From an uncultured Clostridia bacterium (GTDB taxonomy: Bacteria; Bacillota; Clostridia; Lachnospirales; CAG-274): DNA of 64,000 nucleotides. The stretch covers positions 37,541 through 101,540 of the forward strand of contig CANQIA010000003.1 of NCBI GenBank assembly GCA_947624015.1. Direction: 5' to 3'. How positions within the stretch are numbered: position 1 is the first letter of the stretch; each line of letters begins with the position of its first letter. Below the pieces are notes generated by a model, which did not search any database, was not told the DNA's origin, and was given only the letters and a program-made list of their open reading frames with translations. Below are positions 47,082 through 56,777 of the stretch, in pieces. Made by a program: the position numbers and the translations under genes.

Positions 47082-48107
47082 ATGAAAAAAATAACTCTTG
47101 GCAGTACGGGCATAACCTCTGTGCAGAACGGATTTGGCGCCTTACCCATACAGAGAGCGAGCATGGATGAGGCGATCAAGATATTGAGAAGGGCATATGA
47201 AGGCGGGATCACTTTCTTCGATACGGCAAGAGCTTACTCTGACAGCGAAGAGAAGTTAGGCAATGCTCTTTCCGATGTAAGGAATGATATTTTTATTGCC
47301 ACAAAGACCATGGCAAAAAATACCGAGGATATGAAGCGGCAGCTTGAAACTTCACTCAAGCTTTTGAAAACGGATCATATAGATATATATCAGTTCCACT
47401 GCGTTGATCGCTGTTATGCTCCAGGAGACGGTACGGGAATGTACGAGCTTATGGAGGATCTCAAAAGGCAGGGTATAATAAAGCATATAGGAATAACAGC
47501 CCATAAGATAGGCATTGCCGAGGAGATCATAGAGTCGGGACTTTATGAAACGCTTCAGTTTCCTTTCAGCTATCTTTCGGGCGAAAGAGAGCTGGCGCTT
47601 GCTGATAAGTGCAAAGAAAAGAATATGGGATATATAGCCATGAAGGCGCTTGCAGGCGGTCTTATTACAAATTCACGCCTTGCTTATGCCTTTATAGGTC
47701 AGTATGACAATGTAATGCCTATATGGGGCATACAAAGAGAAAGCGAGATGGAGGAGTGGCTTTCATTTATGACGGATACTCCCGTTATGAACGATGAAAT
47801 AAAGGCGGCTGTTGAGGCGGATAAAAAGGAATTCAGCGCAGACTTTTGCCGTGGCTGCGGCTACTGTATGCCTTGCCCTATGGGTATTCAGATAAATAAC
47901 TGCGCAAGAATGTCACTTATGCTCAGAAGAGCCCCCTCAAAAGCATGGCTCTCAGAACAGTGGCAAAACAATATGAAACAGATAGAAAGCTGCGTAAACT
48001 GCGGTCAGTGCAAGAGCAAGTGTCCATACGAATTGGATACGCCCAAACTCCTAAGAGATAATTATGAGGACTATAAGAAAGTGCTGGCAGGGGAAGTAAG
48101 CGTTTAA
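47082..48107 (+). CDS. Aldo/keto reductase with C-terminal [4Fe-4S] domain
   Basis: 341 residues. FDTARAYSDSEEKLGNAL, IFIATKTMAK and IDIYQFHCVD mark the aldo/keto reductase barrel (Tyr, Lys and His sites). The C-terminal ferredoxin-like part has CRGCGYCMPCPMG and CVNCGQCKSKCP. Common in anaerobes; the substrate is unknown. Confidence 0.9.
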   Translation: MKKITLGSTGITSVQNGFGALPIQRASMDEAIKILRRAYEGGITFFDTARAYSDSEEKLGNALSDVRNDIFIATKTMAKNTEDMKRQLETSLKLLKTDHIDIYQFHCVDRCYAPGDGTGMYELMEDLKRQGIIKHIGITAHKIGIAEEIIESGLYETLQFPFSYLSGERELALADKCKEKNMGYIAMKALAGGLITNSRLAYAFIGQYDNVMPIWGIQRESEMEEWLSFMTDTPVMNDEIKAAVEADKKEFSADFCRGCGYCMPCPMGIQINNCARMSLMLRRAPSKAWLSEQWQNNMKQIESCVNCGQCKSKCPYELDTPKLLRDNYEDYKKVLAGEVSV

Positions 48108-48125
48108 ATCTCAAACGGCTTATAT

Positions 48126-49235
48126 TTATTTTCTTTTTATTTTTAATTTTATATTTGAATACATATCATAAATATGCTCAACGACAATAGGACAGTTTTT
48201 CTGTAATATGGAGTTGAGCTTTTTTTCTGCGGTTTCTCTTCTGATAATATCAATAATCAGAGAAATAAGGAATATAGCCGATATTTTTAAAATGGCATGG
48301 ATATATGGGAAATCTATATATTTGTTATTGGGATATATCGTACACCATATATATTGCCGCATAAGAGCGTTTTCATGGATAAGGTAGATACCGGGTACAG
48401 ATGCGGAAATGTAGTTTATTATCTTATTTTTAAAAAGAATGTTATTAAATGTCAGAAATATGGATATTGCCCATATTACGGCAACAATATTGTTGTAATC
48501 ATGAAGGTATACTGCCTTTTCAATAAATATATTTGCCTTAAGTATTTTGCCTGTTAGGTCAAATGCCGGCACAGAGATCAACATTATAAATGTGGATAAA
48601 AGGCAAATGAAAATATTTACTTTATTGCTATATTTTGCTTTATCCTTAATATGAAGGCGTATATATGCTCCTATAATATACATAACAACAAAGAAGTCCA
48701 GATTACTCATTTTCCATGCATATGATGTGAATGTAGGAATAATAGACCATATAGTTAACAGTATAAATATGAGTAGAGAATATCTTTTTACACTCATGGC
48801 TTTAAGACCGGGATTGAGGAAAGGAGCAATGATATATAAAAGAATATAAAATACAATATACCAATTATCCCAGAAAAGAGGGAAAAATGATCTTACAGTC
48901 TGAGACATGGAAATCGGGACAGATTTTGTTATATACATGATGATCCAAATGGCTATGGAATAAAAAAACAATTCAAATACCAATGGTATGATTTTAATAT
49001 AATATTTTATGCTTAATTCGGAATTTACCAAAAAGTAACCGGATATTAAAGCAAATACAGAGCAGGAAGCTCGCCCGAACATACTGATCATTTGTATAAA
49101 AATAACGCCATGGGTCAGATTATCGTAAGTAAAGGCTTTATAATCGCCATGACCATAGTAGTGACATGATATGATTAAAATAATGCAAATGATCCTAAGT
49201 AATTCAAGACTTGAATTTCTTTTATCTCTGTTCAT
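48126..49235 (-). CDS. Acyltransferase 3 family protein of the polysaccharide cluster
   Basis: 369 residues with about 10 membrane helices. SSLELLRIICIILIISCHYYGHGD has the conserved Arg and His; SCSVFALISGYFLVNSE follows. It probably O-acetylates the polymer made by this cluster. Last gene of the minus-strand cluster, convergent with the reductase. Confidence 0.85.
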   Translation of the reverse strand: MNRDKRNSSLELLRIICIILIISCHYYGHGDYKAFTYDNLTHGVIFIQMISMFGRASCSVFALISGYFLVNSELSIKYYIKIIPLVFELFFYSIAIWIIMYITKSVPISMSQTVRSFFPLFWDNWYIVFYILLYIIAPFLNPGLKAMSVKRYSLLIFILLTIWSIIPTFTSYAWKMSNLDFFVVMYIIGAYIRLHIKDKAKYSNKVNIFICLLSTFIMLISVPAFDLTGKILKANIFIEKAVYLHDYNNIVAVIWAISIFLTFNNILFKNKIINYISASVPGIYLIHENALMRQYIWCTIYPNNKYIDFPYIHAILKISAIFLISLIIDIIRRETAEKKLNSILQKNCPIVVEHIYDMYSNIKLKIKRK

Positions 49236-49277
49236 ATTTTATACCTATTTATATTTTTGTGATAATTTGAATATTCG

Positions 49278-50876
49278 TTAAAAATCTACATACTTATGTT
49301 CTGTTATAAATTCAATATCGATTTTTTTGCTATATTCCTTAAGAACGATACCTAAGCCTTTATTAACGATCTCAAGGTTCTTGTTTTTTATAAAATAAGA
49401 CATATCATTTTCAATAAAGTTTTCTTCGGGTATAGGAGAATATCCGTCAACTCCTGCTATAAGCACTTTTTTTACTCCCATATTATAAAGGTATTTGATC
49501 AGCATAAGTGCAACATTATCCTTCACACTTTCTACGCCGTTTAACAGGCTTTTATAATCGGTTTGTATATACAACCCTTTTTGTGGTATATTTGACGTGC
49601 CAATCAATTTATTATCGGAAATATGATTCTTTTTAAGCATTTGTCTGTAACGTCTTATATTGCTTACAAAAATGTAATCCACATTATGTTCTCTATATAT
49701 AAAATTAACGGAAATAGATATAACATTATCCTTTTCCATAGTTTTAATAAGAGTTTCTTTTTGTTTTTCAATACTTTTGCCGGGAGCAATTACCAGAACA
49801 GTTTTGCCCTTTATATTCTCCTTGAATTCATCTGTATTCTCGTCATATGTATTGCCTGTTGCCATATATGATATATAAAGCTTTTCTATGTATTCTCTGT
49901 TGAATACGGACTTGTTTTCAACGGTAATCAGTTTTAAAATATCATCAATATTATCGACCGAAAGTGTTTTTTTATTATCCAAGTATGTTGCGTAATTAGG
50001 ATGGCAGTAATGTAGTGCGGATAAGTAGTAGGGTATGGAATAACCCCAGTAATTTTCAGAATAAATATGAGACAAAACCTCATCAATTATCTTAAGTAAA
50101 GGCTTTATATCGTATTCTGATTTTGTATTGTCGTTTAGGTAGCTTAGGAACATTTCTGAATTTAGATTCCCGGCTCCTCTGCCCATGCCGAAAGTACTTG
50201 AGTCTATTATAATATTGCGTCTGGTTTCAATTTCGCAAAGACTCTGAGCGTTAGAGTAAGCAAGCTGCATATTATTGTGAGAGTGATAACCAAATCTGAT
50301 ATTTTTATCCAGATTATTGTCATTTAGAAAAAAGAATCTCATAATGTCGCTTTGTTTCATTGCTCCAAAACTGTCTGCCATATAAAATGCATAGGGTTGT
50401 ATTTCGTTGGCTGCGTCTATAAGCTCAAGCACCTCCCTGTCGGTATATGACATGGTTGCCATAGGCTGAACAAAAACCTTATACCCCTTGCTTTGTATAT
50501 CTCCGCAAAGCTTCATTGCGTTTGTGGCATCATTTTTATGAAAAGCTACTCTTATGCCGTCTACATATCTGTCAGTATTATATGGGAGATCTTTTATATC
50601 GTATTCTCCGTAATTTACCATGCAGACAAACATGGATCTTCTTCTGTTATCCGGGATCAGATCGGCAATTTGTTCTACTGAATTAAATTTGGTACAGTTT
50701 TTATCATATTCCACACGATTTGTTAAAAAACCGCATTCAATAATATCAATGCCGGTATCTACAAGACTTGATAGAATATTGATAATATTTCTGTATCCGA
50801 ATTTCCAGTTATTAACATATCCTCCATCTCTCAGTGTACAGTCAAGAACACTGATCCTTTTGTTAAGCTCGCTCAT
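49278..50876 (-). CDS. HMGL-type aldolase fused to a DUF115/GT42-like domain
   Basis: 532 residues. Residues 1-270 are an HMGL-like (4-hydroxy-2-oxovalerate aldolase type) barrel: VLDCTLRDGGYVNNWKFG with the metal aspartate, GYHSHNNMQLAYSNA with the metal histidines, and STFGMGRGAGNLNSE. The C-terminal part (about 340-530) has VLVIAPGKSIEKQ and GVKKVLIAGVDGYSP, a Rossmann-like domain resembling DUF115 and GT42 proteins. The aldolase class joins pyruvate to an aldehyde; beside a KdsB-like gene it could make a 3-deoxy-2-ulosonic acid. AAAGGTGA precedes ATG 50876. Confidence 0.75.
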   Translation of the reverse strand: MSELNKRISVLDCTLRDGGYVNNWKFGYRNIINILSSLVDTGIDIIECGFLTNRVEYDKNCTKFNSVEQIADLIPDNRRRSMFVCMVNYGEYDIKDLPYNTDRYVDGIRVAFHKNDATNAMKLCGDIQSKGYKVFVQPMATMSYTDREVLELIDAANEIQPYAFYMADSFGAMKQSDIMRFFFLNDNNLDKNIRFGYHSHNNMQLAYSNAQSLCEIETRRNIIIDSSTFGMGRGAGNLNSEMFLSYLNDNTKSEYDIKPLLKIIDEVLSHIYSENYWGYSIPYYLSALHYCHPNYATYLDNKKTLSVDNIDDILKLITVENKSVFNREYIEKLYISYMATGNTYDENTDEFKENIKGKTVLVIAPGKSIEKQKETLIKTMEKDNVISISVNFIYREHNVDYIFVSNIRRYRQMLKKNHISDNKLIGTSNIPQKGLYIQTDYKSLLNGVESVKDNVALMLIKYLYNMGVKKVLIAGVDGYSPIPEENFIENDMSYFIKNKNLEIVNKGLGIVLKEYSKKIDIEFITEHKYVDF

Positions 50877-50918
50877 AATGATTCACCTTTTAACATATTA
50901 TGGTTACTAATTTATGTT

Positions 50919-51674
50919 TTACTCTGCTTTTAGCTTTTCGGCAACGATCTTATTTACCTTTGCCAAGTCATTTTGAGTGTCTACGGCAACAGTATCTGAA
51001 TCTACCTCTATGTACTGTACTTTATAACCGTTTTCTATAAATCTCAGTATTTCAATATCTTCAACAGCTTCAATTTTAGCTTTTCCGTATTTTTTGCCAT
51101 AATCACAGTAAAACTTAAGCGCTTCAGGGGTAAAAGCATATACGCATACCTGTTTATAGTATGAATAGTCAATGCTTCCCTTGGGATATGGCGCTGTTGC
51201 TCTTGTAAGGTATATACCTATGTTCTCTCTATTGGTAATGACCTTGGGTACAGTAAAGTTTACGGAATCCACAGGATCTTTTATTTTTGTCATAAGGTTT
51301 GAGACCTGTATGTTATTGCTGTTACCGTCAATAAATGGTGTTATGGCTTTTGCTATGGTTTCGGGTTCGATAAGAGGCTCGTCTCCCTGTATATTGACAT
51401 ACAGATCTGCTTTTATTTTTTCCGCTACCTCGCCAAGCCTGTCGGTTCCGGTTTTATGAGCATCAGATGTCATTATCACATTAATGTTGTTTTCCTTGCA
51501 CGTGTCGTAGATTCTCTTATCATCTGTGGCAACATATACCTCCGTAAGTTCTTTTACCTTGATGCATTGATTATATACCCACCATATCATGGGTTTACCG
51601 CATATATCGGCAAGAGGTTTGCCTTCAAATCGGGATGACTTATATCTGGCAGGTATCACTCCTATAATTTTCAT
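50919..51674 (-). CDS. kdsB: KdsB-like CMP-ulosonic acid (KDO) cytidylyltransferase
   Basis: 251 residues, normal for KdsB. IPARYKSSRFEGKPLADICGKPMI is the nucleotide-binding start, with NIQGDEPLIEPETI and AVDTQNDL. It makes CMP-KDO or a related CMP-ulosonate. Gram-positive bacteria do not make lipid A-KDO, so the product probably goes into the surface polysaccharide. One-base overlap with the flippase gene. Confidence 0.88.
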   Translation of the reverse strand: MKIIGVIPARYKSSRFEGKPLADICGKPMIWWVYNQCIKVKELTEVYVATDDKRIYDTCKENNINVIMTSDAHKTGTDRLGEVAEKIKADLYVNIQGDEPLIEPETIAKAITPFIDGNSNNIQVSNLMTKIKDPVDSVNFTVPKVITNRENIGIYLTRATAPYPKGSIDYSYYKQVCVYAFTPEALKFYCDYGKKYGKAKIEAVEDIEILRFIENGYKVQYIEVDSDTVAVDTQNDLAKVNKIVAEKLKAE

Positions 51675-53068
51675 TAAACTTTACCTCCGTTTTCCTCATA
51701 TAAATGATAACTTTTTAAAACTAATATAATTAATGCAAAAATAGCCAAAGACCATCTGACTAATAATTTATCGATAAAAATATAGAATACAAACAGCGCA
51801 ACAAAAACAGTCAATAATGAATAAAAAATACTTTTCAACTCAAAAACATTTTTATTGATATGTCTTCCGACCAAGCAATGCAGTAAAAACAGCAATATAT
51901 ATGAAAACAATGTTGTGTATGCTGCTGCAAAGACACCGTACTTTGGAATAAAAATATAATTTGTAACTATATTGAATACAGTTGCGGTAAATGTAAGAAC
52001 AGAAATGGTTTTTGTTCGTTTTTCATACAATTCCAGATTTACATAATATTGATATAAATATATAAAAAATGAAGAAAGCACTAAAGGAGGTATCATAGAA
52101 ATACCGCTCCAATAATCCTTAGGAGTTGCGATCATCAATATTTCAGGCATTACAAACATAATAACAGGCACGATCATCGACATGGCAAAGAGATATTGTG
52201 AAGCTCTCTTGTTTATGGCAATATACCGGCAATCACTATATTGTTTTGTGAACCATGGCACCCATACGCCGTCTATTGCCTGCGTAATAGCAAGTACCAA
52301 CATGCTCATACTGTATATGATACTGTAAATACCTGTTTCGGAAGCTGATCTTAATGTTGTTATCATAATTCGATCAAGCTGTGACAGAGAGATTATGGAA
52401 AGACCGTGAAGTATCATGGGAGGGGATATTTTAAGAATATAACCCCAGTATTTTGTCGATATTTTTTTCTCTGTTTTAGCAAAAACATATATAATATTAT
52501 AAATACCAAATAAGGATACCGCTACAGCATATCCGAGTATTCGTCCTAAAACTTTGTTCCGTATATTCAGTATTAATATGATACCCAAAATAACGCTTAC
52601 GATATTTGGCATCGCAGTTATCACAGATCTTTTGATATAGTTGTTATCCATCATAAGCTTGCTACTCATTGCATTATTTATGTATGTCATAAATGATTGC
52701 ATAAGGCAGCATATACATATAGGGACAGTAAGCATATGAAAGTACACTACATTTAATATAAGAATGATTGATGATATGATTGCAGAGCTTGTGATACCAA
52801 GCAGATACATAGATGCCATGTATTCCGGAATTTTTTCCTTAAAATCCACATAAGCATTTCTAACAGTGTATTCAGATGAAAGCCCCATAATATATTGCAG
52901 TATTAAAACATAAGAAGAATATGTACTTACGATCCCATATTCATTGGTCGTAAGAAGTCTGGAAAATATGGGTATAGTTATAAAGGCAATAGCTTTATTA
53001 ATTATGTTTGCAATCATATAGATTGAACTCATTCTGATACTTTTGTTATTCAATATTCTTTTTAGCAT
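51674..53068 (-). CDS. Wzx-type polysaccharide flippase
   Basis: 464 residues, about 14 hydrophobic helices of the MOP superfamily: FITIPIFSRLLTTNEYGIVSTYSSYV near the start and the LSQLDRIMITTLRSASETGIYSI motif in the middle. It turns lipid-linked repeat units across the membrane for polymerisation. Confidence 0.9.
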   Translation of the reverse strand: MLKRILNNKSIRMSSIYMIANIINKAIAFITIPIFSRLLTTNEYGIVSTYSSYVLILQYIMGLSSEYTVRNAYVDFKEKIPEYMASMYLLGITSSAIISSIILILNVVYFHMLTVPICICCLMQSFMTYINNAMSSKLMMDNNYIKRSVITAMPNIVSVILGIILILNIRNKVLGRILGYAVAVSLFGIYNIIYVFAKTEKKISTKYWGYILKISPPMILHGLSIISLSQLDRIMITTLRSASETGIYSIIYSMSMLVLAITQAIDGVWVPWFTKQYSDCRYIAINKRASQYLFAMSMIVPVIMFVMPEILMIATPKDYWSGISMIPPLVLSSFFIYLYQYYVNLELYEKRTKTISVLTFTATVFNIVTNYIFIPKYGVFAAAYTTLFSYILLFLLHCLVGRHINKNVFELKSIFYSLLTVFVALFVFYIFIDKLLVRWSLAIFALIILVLKSYHLYEENGGKV

Positions 53069-53092
53069 AATTACTCTCCGATTGCAGAGATC

Positions 53093-54160
53093 TTAGAGTT
53101 TCAGATCTTCCAGCCTTACAGCCTGTACATTATTAGCCAGTCCGATATTATGGAGTTTATTTAACATATTATCGACCTGATTTATTTTATCGGACAGCGA
53201 TCCAGACATATTTTCGGAATCGTATCTTATAAAATAACTTTTAACATTGTTGTCGATCAACGCAGATATATTCATAAATGCACCGGCATTTACAGTAAGC
53301 AGTGTTATATTCTCTTTATCCCAGTTCAGTTGAATTACTTCCCAAGGGATATAAGAGTTTTCCATTATATTAATGTTATTTTTTTTGTAAATATCATTTG
53401 TATCTCTAGGATGCATTTTTACAACAAGATCATCCTTTCCTACGATCTTTATTATTTTTTGAACAAGCTCGAATTCTTCTTTTGTTAAAGCATCGCTTTT
53501 GGGAGCAGCGGCAAAATAAATATACTTATATTTTATTTTTTTAGGAGTGTAATCAAAAATATAGTTTAATATATTTTTCAGTTCATCTATATCCTCTGTG
53601 ATCCCGGGAATTTTTATAAATTCCCAATCCTTATGCCACTCTTCAAGCTCGGGAAACATACAATAATAGCTTGCGATATTTGACATAATATCATTTTTAC
53701 CCAATAGTTTTCGCAGTTTCATTGTATATTTTACTCTATTACTTGAGCAGAATGTGTTTTTGTAAGTAAGTATGCCTTCTTCATAATGAGACCATTTCAC
53801 ATGGTGTCCGTTTCGTTTATAAAAGTCGTTAATTGCAAATAGCTGCAATTCCAGATTAAAAAAAATGATTTCGTCAAAAAAATCTATGTTGCTTTGTTTA
53901 CTTTTGCCAATACTATATGTTAAAACATCACGCATATCTTTTATTATATTATTGTCATAACCGTAAACAAAATTTTTGTTCTTTGTATACTTGATATCTG
54001 AAAATAAGTTAAGTGCTTTAAGACGTTGTGCGACCGGCTCGGAATTATTGGAATGATCGGAAAGCCATAATTCTACATTGTCGTTATTGAAAAGACTTAA
54101 TTTCATATGAATACCCAATATCAATTGATAGTATGTATTGCATATAATAAGCTTTTTCAT
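53093..54160 (-). CDS. Sialyltransferase-like glycosyltransferase (GT52/polysialyltransferase group)
   Basis: 355 residues. It has the two motifs of bacterial sialyltransferases of this group: an acidic E-E-G (127-129 in SHYEEGI) and H-P (250-251 in VKMHPRDTND). The donor would be a CMP-sugar, which suits the two CMP-sugar synthetases beside it. Acceptor unknown. Confidence 0.7.
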   Translation of the reverse strand: MKKLIICNTYYQLILGIHMKLSLFNNDNVELWLSDHSNNSEPVAQRLKALNLFSDIKYTKNKNFVYGYDNNIIKDMRDVLTYSIGKSKQSNIDFFDEIIFFNLELQLFAINDFYKRNGHHVKWSHYEEGILTYKNTFCSSNRVKYTMKLRKLLGKNDIMSNIASYYCMFPELEEWHKDWEFIKIPGITEDIDELKNILNYIFDYTPKKIKYKYIYFAAAPKSDALTKEEFELVQKIIKIVGKDDLVVKMHPRDTNDIYKKNNINIMENSYIPWEVIQLNWDKENITLLTVNAGAFMNISALIDNNVKSYFIRYDSENMSGSLSDKINQVDNMLNKLHNIGLANNVQAVRLEDLKL

Positions 54161-54178
54161 TATTTCACCTGCTTTCTA

Positions 54179-54838
54179 TCAAATGCCCCAATAATGTTTT
54201 CCTATGTATTCGGCAATTTTAAGATCTTCTTCCGTATTAATGTCTACTGCCTCAAATTTACTGACATAGTGTATATAAGGATTAGCTCCGATACGGCACC
54301 TATAATGCTCAAGCGCATTTTTTGTCATTCCGTAAAGACCTGTTGTTTCTTCTACGACAGCAAGCATGTCTTGACTTCTGGGTAAAATACACGGTCTGTA
54401 ATTTATCGGAGTATCGTTGAGCCAGAAAAAACCTTGGTGCTTGACGGCTGTAAAGCATGAGTCATATACAGTACTGTTAAGCAATACTTCTGCACATTTT
54501 TTTATTGATTTCGGCTGAAGATAAGGCGCTGTTGCAAAAAGCTGAAAATAGTATGAGTAGTCAGGATACAACTCATAATGATAATTAAGTAAATCATTTC
54601 CGTTGGCAGTATTTCTTGCAAGCGCTTCTTTCCTGTCAATTACGTTACATCCTTTATTAATGCTATATTCTTTTATTTCATCGCTGTTTGTATCGATATA
54701 AATATCATCAAATACTTCAGCGGCTAAAGCATGCTCAATAATATATTCATATAATTTTTTTCCGTTAAGTACACGAAAATTTTTTCCCGGCACTCTTTCT
54801 GAGTTTGCTTTAATGGGAATAAATGCTGCTGTTTTCAT
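54179..54838 (-). CDS. NeuA-like acylneuraminate cytidylyltransferase
   Basis: 219 residues. AAFIPIKANSERVPGKNFRVLNGKKL is the CMP-sialate synthetase signature, with FQLFATAPYLQPKSI and VDINTEEDLKIAEY. It activates a nine-carbon or related ulosonic acid with CTP. No NeuB or NeuC homologue is present nearby, so the acid comes from elsewhere. ATG 54838 after AAAGGTG is better placed than GTG 54847. Confidence 0.85.
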   Translation of the reverse strand: MKTAAFIPIKANSERVPGKNFRVLNGKKLYEYIIEHALAAEVFDDIYIDTNSDEIKEYSINKGCNVIDRKEALARNTANGNDLLNYHYELYPDYSYYFQLFATAPYLQPKSIKKCAEVLLNSTVYDSCFTAVKHQGFFWLNDTPINYRPCILPRSQDMLAVVEETTGLYGMTKNALEHYRCRIGANPYIHYVSKFEAVDINTEEDLKIAEYIGKHYWGI

Positions 54839-54855
54839 TTTTTTCACCTTTCCTT

Positions 54856-55677
54856 TTATTTCAATGACAGTTCTTCTAAAGTAACCCTCTCAAAAACTTC
54901 CAGTTTCCCGCCTCTTGTAGCATTATATATTTTGATATTATGTTCATCTGCGTACCTTTTGGCTGTTTTATAAGCTATTATGGTGTTTTCCCCGGGATCA
55001 TTTGGCGGAGCGTATCCATAGTTTACAAAGTGCTTTTTTTCTCCGCTATAGTCACAATCACATCCCAGCAAATATATTTCTTTAAACCCCATGTAAACGG
55101 CTATCTGTATCAATGAATAGGTTATTGTATTTCCATCATATACTATGGCATAAGCATCATCGGAAAATTCAGTTCTGAATTTGGGAGGATTGATATACAT
55201 ATGCTCAAGAAGATCAAGGGGAAATACAATATCATCCGGAGATGTCTCTTTTTCTTCCTGAAGCCAATCAGAAATAAACTTACCCTTTATGCTTTGGAAG
55301 TATTTATCATTGCATAATTTATCGTAAACCAATGCGTCCTGTATTCCATAATATGTAGGACGCCATGAGGACTGATTGAAAAATTTTACGATCGAATTCA
55401 TGCTTATGGTATATTCATTTTTAAGCATTTCAACATCTTCCAGAGTAAGGCTGGGTCCTGTCGCTATAATAAAACATCTCTCGCCATGGTGTATATTTTT
55501 ATATTCCAATAATCGTGAATATCGAGGATATCTTTTTCCGACTCTTCTTTTTTTAGCTTCTGACTGACAACGCTTGTGGCGTATATAATAGTGGATCCTA
55601 TATATGTATTTGGCAGGAGTAAGCAAATTATATTTTGATAACGCTTCTTTTAATTTTTCTTTTTTTTCCAGTTTCAT
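54856..55677 (-). CDS. DUF115/GT42-like protein of the polysaccharide cluster
   Basis: 273 residues. GERCFIIATGPSLTLEDVEML and GFKEIYLLGCDCDYSG, with a Thr/Ser region between, resemble both DUF115 (MptE-like) proteins and the Campylobacter CstII sialyltransferase family (GNGPSL; GYKEIYLSGIDFY). A transferase using a CMP-sugar is possible. It overlaps the polymerase gene by 50 bases, with CGGAGGTAA upstream of ATG 55677. Confidence 0.65.
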   Translation of the reverse strand: MKLEKKEKLKEALSKYNLLTPAKYIYRIHYYIRHKRCQSEAKKRRVGKRYPRYSRLLEYKNIHHGERCFIIATGPSLTLEDVEMLKNEYTISMNSIVKFFNQSSWRPTYYGIQDALVYDKLCNDKYFQSIKGKFISDWLQEEKETSPDDIVFPLDLLEHMYINPPKFRTEFSDDAYAIVYDGNTITYSLIQIAVYMGFKEIYLLGCDCDYSGEKKHFVNYGYAPPNDPGENTIIAYKTAKRYADEHNIKIYNATRGGKLEVFERVTLEELSLK

Positions 55678-56761
55678 AGCCGTAATTACCTCCGGGTGTA
55701 TTATTAAGAATATTTATCAGTACAGGGAATGTAGCCGCTTCATGACGCACAAAGGAACCAAAATCAGGTTCGAATAAAAAGGAGGTCATTAAGTACGCAA
55801 TGAATACGCAAAGGGATGAAAACATAACGGTATTTTTGCTGTTAATTTGATTTAAGGATATAACCAGATAATAAGTTACAAAAATCTGAAAAACAATAAA
55901 CGGCATATACCTTATGCTTATAAATAAAAGCTCAACAGGTATCATTATTCTAATAAAATTAATAATATAGTTAAGCATCCATATCCATATATTTCCGCCA
56001 TTTTTGAATATATCATTTATCATAGTAACAGCATTTGGCGAATTTTCTCTATACTGATTAAGACTAGTTCTTATGACCATGAGCTGATTATATTCTTTCG
56101 GTAAAAAACGCTTTGTAATAAGCATAAAAATAAAAAGAGTTATCAATATTGAAAAAACTACACGAAGGACTTTTTTTATTTTTATTTTGCTTTTCGAATA
56201 TATGAACTGCTTTAGTATAAAATACAATACGATCGTAAATATGGAAGTTAATATATAATAGCTTCTGAATATTATACTTTCATATGCAAACAACAGACTG
56301 CACAGTAATATTTTAAAAAAGGGTTTTTCAATTTTTCTTGTAAGTATAATGACATCTATCAACAAAAATATAGTCATTTGAATAATATCTTTTCCTACGT
56401 TGAATATATACATTCCGACAAGAAACACCCCGGAGCATAAGTAAATAAATTTATAAATATCTATATTGCGGGTATAACGCTTAATTATTGTATATATAAT
56501 AGGTGTGTACAATATTGTAATAAGCGTAGCCCATTGCACAAGAGTCTCAAAGTTAAAAAAATTGATTTTCCTGAAAAGCAAAACGGTAAAACGATAGGAG
56601 CCTTCTATATATTCGGGCATATGTTTTACATAAAATAAAATGCTGTTTCCATCATATAGGTATTTTGCCGGCATAAACTTAAATTGGACTATTTTTGAAA
56701 AAATAAGCAAAGGCAATACCAAAATAAGCAATAGTTTTTTATATTCCACTTTTTTTGTCAT
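55628..56761 (-). CDS. EpsG/Wzy-type polysaccharide polymerase
   Basis: 377 residues with about 11 membrane helices and no other domain. GMYIFNVGKDIIQMTIFLLIDVIIL and FRSYYILT resemble the EpsG family. It probably joins repeat units outside the membrane. The 3' end overlaps the next gene. Confidence 0.75.
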   Translation of the reverse strand: MTKKVEYKKLLLILVLPLLIFSKIVQFKFMPAKYLYDGNSILFYVKHMPEYIEGSYRFTVLLFRKINFFNFETLVQWATLITILYTPIIYTIIKRYTRNIDIYKFIYLCSGVFLVGMYIFNVGKDIIQMTIFLLIDVIILTRKIEKPFFKILLCSLLFAYESIIFRSYYILTSIFTIVLYFILKQFIYSKSKIKIKKVLRVVFSILITLFIFMLITKRFLPKEYNQLMVIRTSLNQYRENSPNAVTMINDIFKNGGNIWIWMLNYIINFIRIMIPVELLFISIRYMPFIVFQIFVTYYLVISLNQINSKNTVMFSSLCVFIAYLMTSFLFEPDFGSFVRHEAATFPVLINILNNTPGGNYGYETGKKRKIKRSVIKI

Positions 56762-56777
56762 TATTATCCCTCAGCTT

